DNA of 64,000 nucleotides, taken from the NCBI RefSeq assembly GCF_011752525.1, contig NZ_VWXI01000010.1:1-64000 (forward strand), given 5' to 3'. Shown here piece by piece: positions 26,122 to 34,724 of the stretch. A program made the position numbers and the translations under genes. The notes under the pieces were generated by a model that was not told the origin of the DNA, searched no databases, and worked only from the letters and a program-made list of their open reading frames with translations. This DNA comes from Pantoea sp. Cy-639 (lineage in GTDB: Bacteria > Pseudomonadota > Gammaproteobacteria > Pseudomonadales > Pseudomonadaceae). Each line of letters starts with the position of its first letter. Positions within the stretch are counted from its first letter, which is position 1.

Positions 26122-27303
26122 ATGAGCCCGACCATGAAAAAGCCAAACGCCCTGCTCGAAGACCTCAAACCGCTGCTGCCGGCCATCGCCGCGCGTGCCG
26201 ACCAGGCTGAACACGCCCGCAGCGTGCCTGCCGAGAACATCGCCCTGCTCAAGGGCATCGGCCTGCACCGCGCCTTCCAGCCCAGGCACTACGGCGGCCT
26301 GGAAATCGACCTGCCGACGTTCGCCGAATGCATCGCCGCGCTGGCCGGCGCCTGTGCCAGCACGGCCTGGGCCATGAGCCTGCTGTGCACCCACAGCCAC
26401 CAACTGGCGATGTTCCCGGCCCGGCTGCAGGACGAGATCTGGGGCGTCGACCCCGATGCCACGGCGAGCAGCAGCATTGCGCCGTTCGGTCGTACCGAAG
26501 CGGTCGATGGCGGTGTGCTGTTCAGTGGCGAGATGGGCTGGAGCAGCGGTTGCGATCATGCCGAGTGGGCGATCATGGGCTTTCGTCGGGCCAATGGGGA
26601 GGGCGGACAGGACTACTGCTTCGCCGTGTTGCCGCGCAGCGACTACCAGATCCGCGACGACTGGTTCGCCGCGGGCATGCGTGCCAGTGGCAGCCGTACC
26701 CTGGTGGTCGAGCGTGCCTTCGTGCCTGAGCACCGCATCCAGAAAGCCCGCGACATGATGGAGGGCACCTCGGCCGGCTTCGGCCTGTATCCCGACAGCA
26801 CGATCTACTTCAACCCGTACCGGCCGTATTTCGCCAGTGGCTTTTCCACCGTCAGCCTGGGCATCGCCGAGCGCATGCTCGAGGTGTTCAGGGACAAGAC
26901 CCGCCACCGGGTGCGGGCCTATACCGGTGCGGCGGTCGGCGCGGCCACCCCGGCCTTGATGCGCCTGGCCGAGTCCACCCACCAGGTGGCCGCGGCCCGC
27001 GCCTTGCTGGAGAAAAGCTGGGCGCAGATCGCCGACTACAGTGCCCGCCAGCAGTATCCGAGCCGCACTGAACTTGCGTTCTGGCGGACCCACCAGGGTT
27101 ATGCGGTGAAACTGTGCATCGAAGCCGTGGACCGGTTGATGGCCGCCGCTGGTGGCGGCGCCTGGTTCGACAGCAACGAGATGCAGCGGCTGTTCCGCGA
27201 TGCGCACCTGACAGGCGCCCATGCCTACACCGACTACGACGTCTGCGCGCAGATCCTCGGTCGCGAACTGATGGGCCTGGAGCCGGATCCGGCGATGACC
27301 TGA
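26122..27303 (+). CDS. Two-component p-hydroxyphenylacetate 3-hydroxylase, oxygenase component (C2-like)
   Basis: A 393-residue flavin-dependent monooxygenase with an acyl-CoA-dehydrogenase fold (group D). Features include the helical N-terminus (ARSVPAENIALLKGIGLHRAFQPRHYGGLE), the substrate loop GEMGWSSGCDHAEWAI and the C-terminal helical bundle ending MQRLFRDAHLTGAHAYTDYD. These enzymes use free reduced flavin from a partner reductase to hydroxylate phenols. The next gene encodes a reductase with the distinctive MarR tail of HPAH C1, so 4-hydroxyphenylacetate to homoprotocatechuate is the best reading. HsaA- or indole-type activity is an alternative. An ATG at 26134 could also be the start. 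Confidence 0.82.
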   Translation: MSPTMKKPNALLEDLKPLLPAIAARADQAEHARSVPAENIALLKGIGLHRAFQPRHYGGLEIDLPTFAECIAALAGACASTAWAMSLLCTHSHQLAMFPARLQDEIWGVDPDATASSSIAPFGRTEAVDGGVLFSGEMGWSSGCDHAEWAIMGFRRANGEGGQDYCFAVLPRSDYQIRDDWFAAGMRASGSRTLVVERAFVPEHRIQKARDMMEGTSAGFGLYPDSTIYFNPYRPYFASGFSTVSLGIAERMLEVFRDKTRHRVRAYTGAAVGAATPALMRLAESTHQVAAARALLEKSWAQIADYSARQQYPSRTELAFWRTHQGYAVKLCIEAVDRLMAAAGGGAWFDSNEMQRLFRDAHLTGAHAYTDYDVCAQILGRELMGLEPDPAMT

Positions 27304-27397
27304 GTGCGTTCGTGCAGATCATGGATGGCGTGGGTGCGGGCTTGCCCTGCGTACCGCCCCAGCTGTCGCCAGCCAACAACAATAATGGGAGCCTTGC

Positions 27398-28318
27398 ATG
27401 CCTAGCCCTTTCGATTCCCGCGCCTTTCGCCGCGCCCTGGGCAATTTCGCCACCGGCGTTACCGTGATCACCGCTGCCGATGCCGATGGGCACAAGGTTG
27501 GCGTCACGGCCAACAGCTTCAATTCGGTGTCCCTCGATCCGCCGCTGATTCTCTGGAGCATCGACAAACGTTCCAGTAGCCATGCCGTGTTCGAGCGCGC
27601 CGGCCACTTCGCGGTCAATGTGCTGGCTGCCGATCAGATCGACCTGTCCAATACCTTCGCCCGGCCCAGCGACGACCGCTTCGCCGGCATCGAACACTGT
27701 CTCGGCGAGGGCGGTGCGCCGTTGCTGGCGGACTGCGCCGCGCGGTTTCGCTGCGAGACGTTCCAGCAGCTCGATGGCGGCGACCACTGGATCCTGATCG
27801 GCAAGGTGCTGGCCTTCGACGACCTGGGGCGTGCGCCATTGCTGTATCACCAGGGGGGCTATTGCATGGTGCTGGCGCATACGCGGATGGCTCCTAGTCA
27901 GGGTGGCAGCTATTTGCAGGGACGCTTGCAGCACAACCTGTACTACCTGATGACCCAGGCCTTGCGCAGCTACCAGGCCGGCTATCAGCCGCAGCAGTTG
28001 GCCACGGGATTGCGCACCAGCGAGGCACGCCTGCTGATGGTGCTCGAGCATGATGCTGGGCTGGCGTTGCCTGAGTTGCTGCGGGAAGTGGCGATGCCTG
28101 AGCGCGAGGTCGCAGAGGCTATCGACAGTCTTTCGCGCAAGGGGTTGGTGGCCGATGACAATGGTCGGGTGTGCCTGACCGAGGCCGGACGGGAACAGAC
28201 CGAGGGGTTGTGGGGGATTGCCCAGGCTCGGCAGGAGGCGGTGTTCGGTGGGTTCAGTGTGGAACAGATGGAGGCTTTCAAGGCTGTGCTCAGGGCGATT
28301 CCTTTCAAGGTGGGGTGA
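27398..28318 (+). CDS. Two-component p-hydroxyphenylacetate 3-hydroxylase, flavin reductase (C1-like) with MarR tail
   Basis: A 306-residue fusion. Residues ~1-160 are an NAD(P)H:flavin reductase domain (FRRALGNFATGVTVITAADADGHKVGVTANSFNSVSLDPPLILWSI, and GRAPLLYHQGGY). Residues ~170-306 form a MarR-like winged-helix domain (YLMTQALRSYQ...LTEAGREQTEGL). This architecture is that of Acinetobacter baumannii HPAH C1, where the tail binds 4-hydroxyphenylacetate and raises flavin reduction. It lies 94 bp after the oxygenase. The gene supplies reduced FMN for ring hydroxylation feeding the hpa meta-cleavage operon about 8.5 kb away. Confidence 0.88.
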   Translation: MPSPFDSRAFRRALGNFATGVTVITAADADGHKVGVTANSFNSVSLDPPLILWSIDKRSSSHAVFERAGHFAVNVLAADQIDLSNTFARPSDDRFAGIEHCLGEGGAPLLADCAARFRCETFQQLDGGDHWILIGKVLAFDDLGRAPLLYHQGGYCMVLAHTRMAPSQGGSYLQGRLQHNLYYLMTQALRSYQAGYQPQQLATGLRTSEARLLMVLEHDAGLALPELLREVAMPEREVAEAIDSLSRKGLVADDNGRVCLTEAGREQTEGLWGIAQARQEAVFGGFSVEQMEAFKAVLRAIPFKVG

Positions 28319-28560
28319 GGGTTGCCATGGGTTCGCCGGGAGAGCTGTAGCGCTCTTGAGATCGAGCGCCGCCCGCGCGGCGCATCGTGGGCTTTCGCCC
28401 ACTCCCACATTTGTTTCGGGCCAGTCTCTCCTGTGGCATTGCCTGGTCCGCCTTGTTGGCAGGACGCGGTTTCAGCGTGGGCGCTGCTGGTGCTTCGCCT
28501 GGCTTGAGACATGCACCAAGGCGTACAGCGGTACCCTCACAGGACTGCATCGCCCGAAAC
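28319..28560. repeat. REP-bounded 150-bp element, copy 2
   Basis: The internal 150-bp unit lies at 28412-28561, with the same TGTTTCGGGC...GCCCGAAACA ends as copy 1 and near-identical interior. On its left are REP palindromes (GCGCGGCGCATCGTGGGC then GGGCTTTCGCCCACTCCCAC). No gene is supported. Confidence 0.85.
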
Positions 28561-28561
28561 A

Positions 28562-28640
28562 GATGTGGAATGGGTAAACAACGTTGGGAATGGGGAAACA
28601 ACTGTGGGAATGGGTAAAACAACTGTGGGAGCGGGCGAAG
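28562..28640. repeat. Short tandem repeat of 19-21 bp units
   Basis: Three and a half head-to-tail units share the pattern TGGGAATGGGTAAA-ACAACTG (slightly different lengths), then run into a REP head GTGGGAGCGGGCGAAGCCCG. The units look like degraded, amplified REP heads. Confidence 0.7.
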
Positions 28641-28707
28641 CCCGCGATGCGGTGAAAGCGCTGCTGAGGATAGAGGCGGGAGACAGAGTGGTGCATGAGG
28701 GCTGCTG

Positions 28708-29010
28708 GGTTCGCCGGGAGAGTTGTAGTGCTCTTGAGATCGAGCGCCGCCCGCGCGGCGCATCGTGGGCTTTCGCCCACTCCCACATTTGTTTCGGGCC
28801 AGTCTCTCCTGTGGCATTGCCTTGTCCGCCTTGTTGGCAGGACGCGGTTTCAGCGTGGACGCTGCTGGCGCTTCGCCTGGCTTGAGGCATACGCCAAGGC
28901 TGACAGCGGTACCTTCACAGGACTGCATCGCCCGAAACAGATGTGGGAGTGGGCGAAAGCCCACGATGCGCCGCGCGGGCGGCGCTCGGTCTCACAGACA
29001 CCACAAGATT
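28708..29010. repeat. REP-bounded 150-bp element, copy 3
   Basis: The 150-bp unit lies at 28790-28939, flanked on both sides by oppositely oriented REP palindromes (GTGGGCTTTCGCCCAC and its right-hand inverse), so the whole copy is a large inverted structure of about 300 bp. The rest of the gap to the permease gene at 29234 is GC-rich with no gene or clear promoter that I can see. Confidence 0.85.
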
Positions 29011-29233
29011 TCCGCCAGGCACCAGGCACCCACCCCAACCCCGCCCTCCTGGCAGGGCAGGTCAAGGTTGCAGGCAGGCAATGGCAAGACGGTGACGCCA
29101 CGACGTCGCACAGTGCCTGGGCGTGTCGTCTCTGGCACGGGGCAGGCCTGCACCCACACCCTGCATGGGTCCAGGCTTGCCCCGCGAGGGGGCCGACAGC
29201 ATGCTCCCACACTCGTCCACCCAGGGCCCTCCC

Positions 29234-30733
29234 ATGACAATCAACAATAAGCTCACAGAGCACCTCAACCGCGGCAGCGTCGGTTTCCCCACCGCACTGG
29301 CCAGCACCGTCGGCCTGATCATGGCCAGCCCGGTGATCCTCACCGCGACCATGGGCTTCGGCATCGGCGGCAGTGCCTTCGCCGTGGCCATGGTGATCGC
29401 CGCGCTGATGATGCTCGCCCAGTCGACCACCTTCGCCGAAGCCGCGGCGATCCTGCCGACCACCGGCTCGGTCTACGACTACATCAACTGCGGCCTGGGC
29501 CGCTTCTTCGCCATCACCGGCACCCTGTCGGCCTACCTGATCGTCCATGTCTTCGCCGGCACCGCCGAGACCATCCTCTCCGGGGTGATGGCACTGGTGA
29601 ACTTCGAGCACCTCAACACCCTCGCCGAATCGGCAGGTGGCTCCTGGCTGCTGGGCGTCGGCTTCGTGCTGGTGTTCGGCGTGCTCAACGCCTTCGGGGT
29701 CAGCGCCTTCGGTCGCGCCGAGGTGGTACTGACCTTCGGCATGTGGACCACGTTGATGGTGTTCGGCGTGCTGGGCGTGCTGGCGGCGCCGGCGGTGCAG
29801 TTGCAAGGGCCGTTCGGTGTGTCGCTGGTCGGCACCGACCTGATGACCATCCTGTCGCTGGTGGGCATGGCCATGTTCATGTTCGTCGGTTGTGAGTTCG
29901 TCACGCCGCTGGCCCCGGAGCTCAAGCGTTCGGCCTGGGTGATGCCCAAGGCCATGGCCCTGGGCCTGTTCGGCGTGGCCAGTTGCATGTTCCTGTATGG
30001 CGCGGCGATGAAGCGCCAGGTGGAGAACGTGGTGCTCGATGCCGCCAGTGGCGTGCACCTGCTGGATACGCCGATGGCCATCCCGCGTTTTGCCGAACAG
30101 GTCATGGGCGATATCGGCCCGGTATGGCTGGGCATCGGCTTCCTGTTCGCCGGCGCCGCCACCATCAACACCCTGATGGCCGGTGTGCCGCGAATCCTCT
30201 ACGGCATGGCGGTGGATGGTGCGCTGCCCAAGGTGTTCACCTACCTGCATCCACGTTTCAAGACGCCGCTGCTGTGCATCCTGGTGGTGGCGCTGATCCC
30301 TTGCCTGCATGCCTGGTACCTGGGCGGCAACACCGACAACATCCTGCACCTGGTGCTGGCGGCGGTGTGCGCCTGGAGCACGGCCTACCTGCTGGTGACC
30401 CTGTCGGTCGTGGTCTTGCGTATCCGCCGTCCGGACCTGCCACGGGCCTATCGCTCGCCGTTGTTCCCGCTGCCGCAGATCATCTCCAGCATCGGCATCC
30501 TGCTGGGCATGTGGTTCATCACCCCGCCAGGCATGGATCCTGCCGAGGTCTATGTACCGTTCGCGGTGATGCTCGGGGCCACGGCAGCCTATGCGCTGTT
30601 CTGGACCTTGTGCGTGCAGAAGGTCAACCCGTTCCGCCCGGCGCGGGTCGAGGACGTGCTGGAGAAGGAGTTCGCCGCCGAACCCGGCCAGGCCCAGGAC
30701 GAGCAGGTGCGCCATGTCGGCAAGCTGGCTTGA
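29234..30733 (+). CDS. APC-superfamily amino acid/amine permease
   Basis: A 499-residue inner-membrane transporter with about 12 TM helices and APC-family features in TM1 (STVGLIMASPVILTATMGFG) and TM6-7 (MAMFMFVGCEFVTPLAPELKRSAWVMPKAMALG). Members import amino acids or amines such as ethanolamine, putrescine or tyramine. It overlaps a DUF3156-like gene by 20 bp and is followed by a FeaR-like regulator gene, so uptake of an aromatic amine is a reasonable but unproven role. Confidence 0.88.
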   Translation: MTINNKLTEHLNRGSVGFPTALASTVGLIMASPVILTATMGFGIGGSAFAVAMVIAALMMLAQSTTFAEAAAILPTTGSVYDYINCGLGRFFAITGTLSAYLIVHVFAGTAETILSGVMALVNFEHLNTLAESAGGSWLLGVGFVLVFGVLNAFGVSAFGRAEVVLTFGMWTTLMVFGVLGVLAAPAVQLQGPFGVSLVGTDLMTILSLVGMAMFMFVGCEFVTPLAPELKRSAWVMPKAMALGLFGVASCMFLYGAAMKRQVENVVLDAASGVHLLDTPMAIPRFAEQVMGDIGPVWLGIGFLFAGAATINTLMAGVPRILYGMAVDGALPKVFTYLHPRFKTPLLCILVVALIPCLHAWYLGGNTDNILHLVLAAVCAWSTAYLLVTLSVVVLRIRRPDLPRAYRSPLFPLPQIISSIGILLGMWFITPPGMDPAEVYVPFAVMLGATAAYALFWTLCVQKVNPFRPARVEDVLEKEFAAEPGQAQDEQVRHVGKLA

Positions 30734-31277
30734 GCGCCTGGGTGCGCCGCGGACCCCGGCGGGATACCTGCCGGGGGCGACCTTGCAACGGCTGGCGCGC
30801 AACCTGGGTTTGACGGATTTGCAATCCGGGGCAGCGTTTACCTACCGTGAGGACGGGCCCCGCATCGAGGTGTTCGAGCGTACCGAGCGCCATCTGTTGA
30901 TGCACCTGGTGATGTGCGAGTTCGTCCTGCGCCTGCCTGCCCGCGACCAGGGCAAGCTGCGTGCCGAACTGCAGCACACCGGCATGCTGCGCCGCAGCGG
31001 CCTGGCATGCCGCTTGCGCGGCGGCGACCCGGCCTTGTTCGAGGTGCTCCAGGCGCGCCTCGCAGAGGTTGGCACGGTATTGATGCCTTTGGACTTCAAG
31101 CGCCTGGTCATCGACTGCCGTGATGGCGAATGGCGGGTGACCCTGGAGCACATGGGCGCCAGCGAGGTGGTCAACCGCATGCCGGCCTTGCGTCGCTACA
31201 TTCCCCTCGATGTCGCGCAGCGCCGCCTGCTCTGGCAGGCGTTCGACACACTGGCTGGCATTCTGCACGGCCTCTGA
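30714..31277 (+). CDS. DUF3156-like protein encoded with the permease
   Basis: A 187-residue soluble protein with no signal peptide or TM segment, matching what I recall of the DUF3156 family, often found next to APC permeases in pseudomonads. Its start lies 20 bp inside the permease gene, so it is co-translated. Conserved-looking stretches are LLMHLVMCEFVLRLPARDQGKLRAELQHTGMLRR and MPALRRYIPLDVAQRRLLWQAFDTLAGIL. No catalytic motif is visible and function is unknown. Confidence 0.75.
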   Translation: MSASWLERLGAPRTPAGYLPGATLQRLARNLGLTDLQSGAAFTYREDGPRIEVFERTERHLLMHLVMCEFVLRLPARDQGKLRAELQHTGMLRRSGLACRLRGGDPALFEVLQARLAEVGTVLMPLDFKRLVIDCRDGEWRVTLEHMGASEVVNRMPALRRYIPLDVAQRRLLWQAFDTLAGILHGL

Positions 31278-31371
31278 ACCCGATACGTTCTCTTGCAGGA
31301 GCGGCCTTGTGTCGCGAAGGGCTTTGGTGACACAAGGCGCGCTCATGAAGATGACGGTTGTACGTCTATAG

Positions 31372-31383
31372 ATAACATGTTAA
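31372..31383. promoter_or_regulatory. HpaR-like box upstream of the FeaR-like regulator
   Basis: ATAACATGTTAA matches 10 of 12 positions of the box TTAATATGTTAA found at the hpaG1 promoter and contains the perfect palindrome TAACATGTTA. It lies about 43 bp upstream of the regulator start codon, where it could overlap the promoter. Confidence 0.5.
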
Positions 31384-31425
31384 CAATTACCTCCATAACA
31401 ACAACCGTTGCGTGTGGAGATTGCC

Positions 31426-32397
31426 ATGCTCATGTCCCAGCCCGCGTCACTGCACTGCGCAAGCCTGGCCACTGACGGCCTGGAGCGCTGGACCACCGCC
31501 ATGCAGCAGGTCTGTGGCCGTTTCCAGACCGAGCTGGCGTTCAATCGCTCGCTGTTCATCGGCGAAATTTCCACCTTCAACCGCGCCGGCCTGGCGCTGG
31601 CCAGCCTGCGCACCAATGCCGGCAACATTCGCCGCCTGGGCGACAATCCCGACTGTGACGACGATCAGCACTGTTTCCTGGTCAGCCAGCGCATGGGGTA
31701 TTCCCAGGTTACCCAGGGCGGTGTGACGATCCAGCTGTCGCCGGGCGAGCTGTTGCTGATGGATTCGGTGGGGCCTTGCGAGATCACCCCGTTCGGGCTG
31801 ATCGAGCATGTCTCGCTGGCGCTGTCCCGCGAGCAGGTGCGCAAGCAGTGGACGGGGCCGGGCGCGGCCTTTGGCAAGATTTCCTCGACCAATGCCTGCG
31901 GGCGCATGCTGCACCTGCTGATGGACCAGTTGTGCCGTGAGGGCGACGAGGCTGGCGGGGCCCAGGGCGAGGCCTTGCAGGCGGCGTTCATCGCGTTGCT
32001 CGAGCCAGGCTTCGAGCGGGGCGAGGACAACCCGGGGGCGTTGACCGGGCTCAGCGGTGCCAGCCTGCGCGGCTATGTGCAGAAGGTCATCGACGAATCC
32101 CTGGGCCAGCCTGGGCTGACCCCGGCCAACCTGGCCGAGCGCCTGAGCATCTCGGTGCGTCACCTGTACCGATTGTTCGAGGAGGAGGGTGACAGTGTGT
32201 GCCGCTATATCCAGCGCTCGCGGCTCAAGCGCAGTGCCGATGACTTGTCCAACCCGTTCCTGCGGCGCGAGTCGATCACCTCGATCGCCTACAAGTGGGG
32301 CTTCACCGACTCGGCGCATTTCAGCCGGGCGTTCAAGAAACATTTCGAACAGTCGCCCAAGGACTTCCGGGCGCTGGCCTTGATGGCGGGGCGATAG
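31426..32397 (+). CDS. AraC-family regulator, FeaR-like
   Basis: A 323-residue regulator. The N-terminal ~190 residues resemble the FeaR/AraC-binding-domain-like sensor (WTTAMQQVCGRFQTELAFNRSLFIGEISTF and GGVTIQLSPGELLLMDSVGPCEI). The C-terminal ~105 residues hold the two AraC helix-turn-helices (LTPANLAERLSISVRHLYRLFEEEGDSV and ESITSIAYKWGFTDSAHFSRAFKKHF). FeaR activates phenylethylamine/tyramine oxidation genes in E. coli. GGAG precedes ATG 31426; ATG 31432 is also possible. It is a good candidate activator of the nearby ALDH, hydroxylase and permease genes. Confidence 0.85.
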   Translation: MLMSQPASLHCASLATDGLERWTTAMQQVCGRFQTELAFNRSLFIGEISTFNRAGLALASLRTNAGNIRRLGDNPDCDDDQHCFLVSQRMGYSQVTQGGVTIQLSPGELLLMDSVGPCEITPFGLIEHVSLALSREQVRKQWTGPGAAFGKISSTNACGRMLHLLMDQLCREGDEAGGAQGEALQAAFIALLEPGFERGEDNPGALTGLSGASLRGYVQKVIDESLGQPGLTPANLAERLSISVRHLYRLFEEEGDSVCRYIQRSRLKRSADDLSNPFLRRESITSIAYKWGFTDSAHFSRAFKKHFEQSPKDFRALALMAGR

Positions 32398-32407
32398 CAG
32401 CCCTTCA

Positions 32408-32429
32408 TGCGCCGGCCAATACCGGCGCA
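32408..32429. terminator. Hairpin between convergent genes
   Basis: A perfect 8-bp stem (TGCGCCGG / CCGGCGCA) with a 6-base loop lies between the FeaR-like gene stop and the stop of the convergent amidohydrolase gene. There is no T-tract. Confidence 0.45.
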
Positions 32430-32439
32430 GCCGGTGGGC

Positions 32440-33549
32440 TCACGCCAGGCGTGTCGCCAATTCCTCCACGTACTCCCACAGGAAACGTCGCTGCGCCATA
32501 CCTGGCTGCTGTTGCTCGATGAACGCAAGCATCGGGTCTTGCACCGGCGTCCTGATTCCAGCCAGCTCCTCCATCACCGCCAACCCGCAGAACGGTACGT
32601 AAGCCTCGGCATACCCACCCTCGTGCACCATCACCAGGCGCCCGTCGCACAAGCGCTCGGCGGCTTCGCGCACGTGACGGGTCATGGCCCGGAACGAATC
32701 GCTGTGCAGCAGCATCCGCGCCAGCGGGTCCACGGCATTGGCGTCATAACCGCAGGCCACCACGATCAGCTGTGGCTGAAAACGTTCCAGGGCTGGCAGG
32801 ACGATGCGCTGCATGGCCTGCAGGTAGGCGTCATGGCCACTGCCGGGTGGCAGCGGGATGTTCAGGTTGCAGCCCAGGCCATCCCCCGTGCCGCGCTCGT
32901 CCGCGCCGCTGTAGCCTGGCGGGTAGCAGTGCTCCTGGTGCAGCGAGATACTCAGGACGTCGCCGCGGGCCTCGAAGATCGACTGGGTACCGTTGCCGTG
33001 GTGCACGTCCCAGTCGACCACCGCCACGCGCGCCAGGCCATGGCGCGCCTTGGCGGCCTCGATGGCGATGGCGATGTTGGCCAGGAAGCAGAACCCCATT
33101 GCCTGGTCGGCCAGGCAATGGTGCCCTGGCGGGCGCGACAGCGCGTAGGCGTTGTCGACCTCGCCGTGCAGTACCGCGTCGATGGCGGCGATGGCCAGGC
33201 CGGCCGACAGCCTGGCGATCTCGTAGCTGCCCGGGCCGACCGGTGCCTGTGGGCCGAGCGTGCCGCCACCGGCGTCGCTCAGGGCCTTGAAGCGTTGCAG
33301 GTAGCCTGACGGGTGCACCCGCAACAGGTCCTCCTCGCTGGCCGGTGTGGCACTGCGCAGCAGCAGCTGCGGCGATAGACCCGAGACCTCCAGCAGGTTC
33401 TTCAGTCGCCGCTTGGTCTCCGGCGACTCGGCAAAGCCCGCGGCGGCGGGGGGCTGCACCCAGCCGCCCACCGGCAGGGTGAGGGCATGCAGCCCGGCGC
33501 TGTGCCAGAAGCACAGTTCATCGGAGAAAAACGCGGTACGGCGGCTCAT
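32440..33549 (-). CDS. Class II histone-deacetylase-like amidohydrolase
   Basis: A 369-residue zinc amidohydrolase of the HDAC superfamily, closest in pattern to bacterial HDAH and acetylpolyamine amidohydrolases. Active-site motifs are intact: SRPPGHHC (tandem His), DWDVHHGNGTQ (zinc Asp/His), CGYDANAVDP (second Asp) and HEGGYAEAYVPFCG (catalytic Tyr). Such enzymes remove acetyl groups from N-acetylated amines. Its start overlaps the stop of the MFS gene by four bases, so substrate uptake and deacetylation are coupled. An N-acetylated polyamine or aryl amine is plausible but not shown. Confidence 0.9.
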   Translation of the reverse strand: MSRRTAFFSDELCFWHSAGLHALTLPVGGWVQPPAAAGFAESPETKRRLKNLLEVSGLSPQLLLRSATPASEEDLLRVHPSGYLQRFKALSDAGGGTLGPQAPVGPGSYEIARLSAGLAIAAIDAVLHGEVDNAYALSRPPGHHCLADQAMGFCFLANIAIAIEAAKARHGLARVAVVDWDVHHGNGTQSIFEARGDVLSISLHQEHCYPPGYSGADERGTGDGLGCNLNIPLPPGSGHDAYLQAMQRIVLPALERFQPQLIVVACGYDANAVDPLARMLLHSDSFRAMTRHVREAAERLCDGRLVMVHEGGYAEAYVPFCGLAVMEELAGIRTPVQDPMLAFIEQQQPGMAQRRFLWEYVEELATRLA

Positions 33550-34715
33550 GGGTGAACTCCAGTGGTGGCGAACAGATGGGGTAGGCGGGCGATCATCAAG
33601 GCGATGAACGCCAGTGCCAGGCAGCAGGCGGCACCGACGAGCAATGCCGGCATGCCCAGGGGCGACTCGAGCAGCGGGCCGGCCATGGCGGGGCCCAGGG
33701 CAAGGCCGCCGCCGATGACCAGGTTGGCGCTGTTCATCAACCGTCCGCGCTGGTCGTGATCGGCCAGGCAGGCGAGGATGAACGGCAGCACGAAGGTCCA
33801 GCAGAACTTGAACAGCAGCGCGGCCAGGGCAAAGCGGGCGGGCGCGGGCTGGCCGAGCAGCAGGCAGATTGCCGTTGCCATCAGGCCCAGGCCGATGGCC
33901 AGCAGTCGCGTGCGTGGCCAGCGTGACCCGATCAGCGTGGCGCACAGTGCGCCGACGATGCCCATCAGCGTGGCCAGCGAGAGGATCCGCCCGCTGCTGG
34001 CCGGGTCGATGGCCGCGGCGCTGGCGATGCTGCCGATGAAGGTCCAGACGGCGCTGAGCCCGGCGTAGAACAGCAGCACGGCCAGCAGGCCGCACAGGCC
34101 AGGCAGCCAGGCCCGGGCGACAGGCAGCGTGGCTTGGCGGGCCGGGCCACGGCTTGTCGTCACGGGAAACGCCGACGCCAGCGGCAGGCACAGCAGCATC
34201 AGTAGCGCCAGGCCCAGGTACAGCGCCTTCAGGCCATGCAGATCGAACAGCCCGGGCAGCAGCCACAGGCCCAGCGCGCCGAGCAGCAACTGGCCGCTCA
34301 CCCACAGCCCGTAGACCCGCTCGGCCTGTGGGCTGGCGGCGGCACTGGCGATGCAGACCACCATCAGCGAGCCGCCGGCCAGGGCGCTGAGCCCGCGCAG
34401 GGCCATCAGCGCCAGGTAGTCGCTGCACAGGGCCGAGGCCAGGTTGGCGAGGATGAACAGCAGCGCCGCACCTGCGGCGACCCGCCGCCAGTTCCAGCGT
34501 GGCTGCCAGTAGTAGGCCGGCAGGGTGGCCAGGCTCATCGCCGCCAGCTCCGCGCTGAACAGCTGGCCAATGCGCGCCGGGCCAAGGCCCAGCTGGATGG
34601 CGTACTGGGCGGCGACCACCGGGGCGGTCATCAGCACGCAGGGCACGATCGCAGCGAACATCACGATGGCCAGCAGGCGCCGGGGTGGCAGGCCGAGTGC
34701 AAGGGAAGCGGACAT
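33546..34715 (-). CDS. MFS transporter
   Basis: A 389-residue membrane protein with 12 predicted TM helices arranged as two six-helix halves, with the loop-2-like motif ATLPAYYWQPRWNWRR and loop RILSLATLMGIVGALCATLIGSRWPRTRLLAIG in the second half. It lies in one operon with the HDAC-like amidohydrolase (overlap) and a MetA-pathway porin (9 bp). It could import the amidohydrolase substrate or export its product; direction cannot be told. Confidence 0.85.
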   Translation of the reverse strand: MSASLALGLPPRRLLAIVMFAAIVPCVLMTAPVVAAQYAIQLGLGPARIGQLFSAELAAMSLATLPAYYWQPRWNWRRVAAGAALLFILANLASALCSDYLALMALRGLSALAGGSLMVVCIASAAASPQAERVYGLWVSGQLLLGALGLWLLPGLFDLHGLKALYLGLALLMLLCLPLASAFPVTTSRGPARQATLPVARAWLPGLCGLLAVLLFYAGLSAVWTFIGSIASAAAIDPASSGRILSLATLMGIVGALCATLIGSRWPRTRLLAIGLGLMATAICLLLGQPAPARFALAALLFKFCWTFVLPFILACLADHDQRGRLMNSANLVIGGGLALGPAMAGPLLESPLGMPALLVGAACCLALAFIALMIARLPHLFATTGVHP

Positions 34716-34724
34716 GGCGATTCC

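Noticed and set aside
26122..28318. Indole-3-acetate (iac) degradation cluster
   Set aside because: The oxygenase and reductase could fit, but no Rieske dioxygenase, iacB or iacH-like genes are present, and the MarR tail of the reductase points to HPA hydroxylase.
28319..29233. CRISPR array
   Set aside because: Repeats are palindromic REPs with a 150-bp unit and a short tandem; there are no evenly spaced unique spacers and no cas genes.
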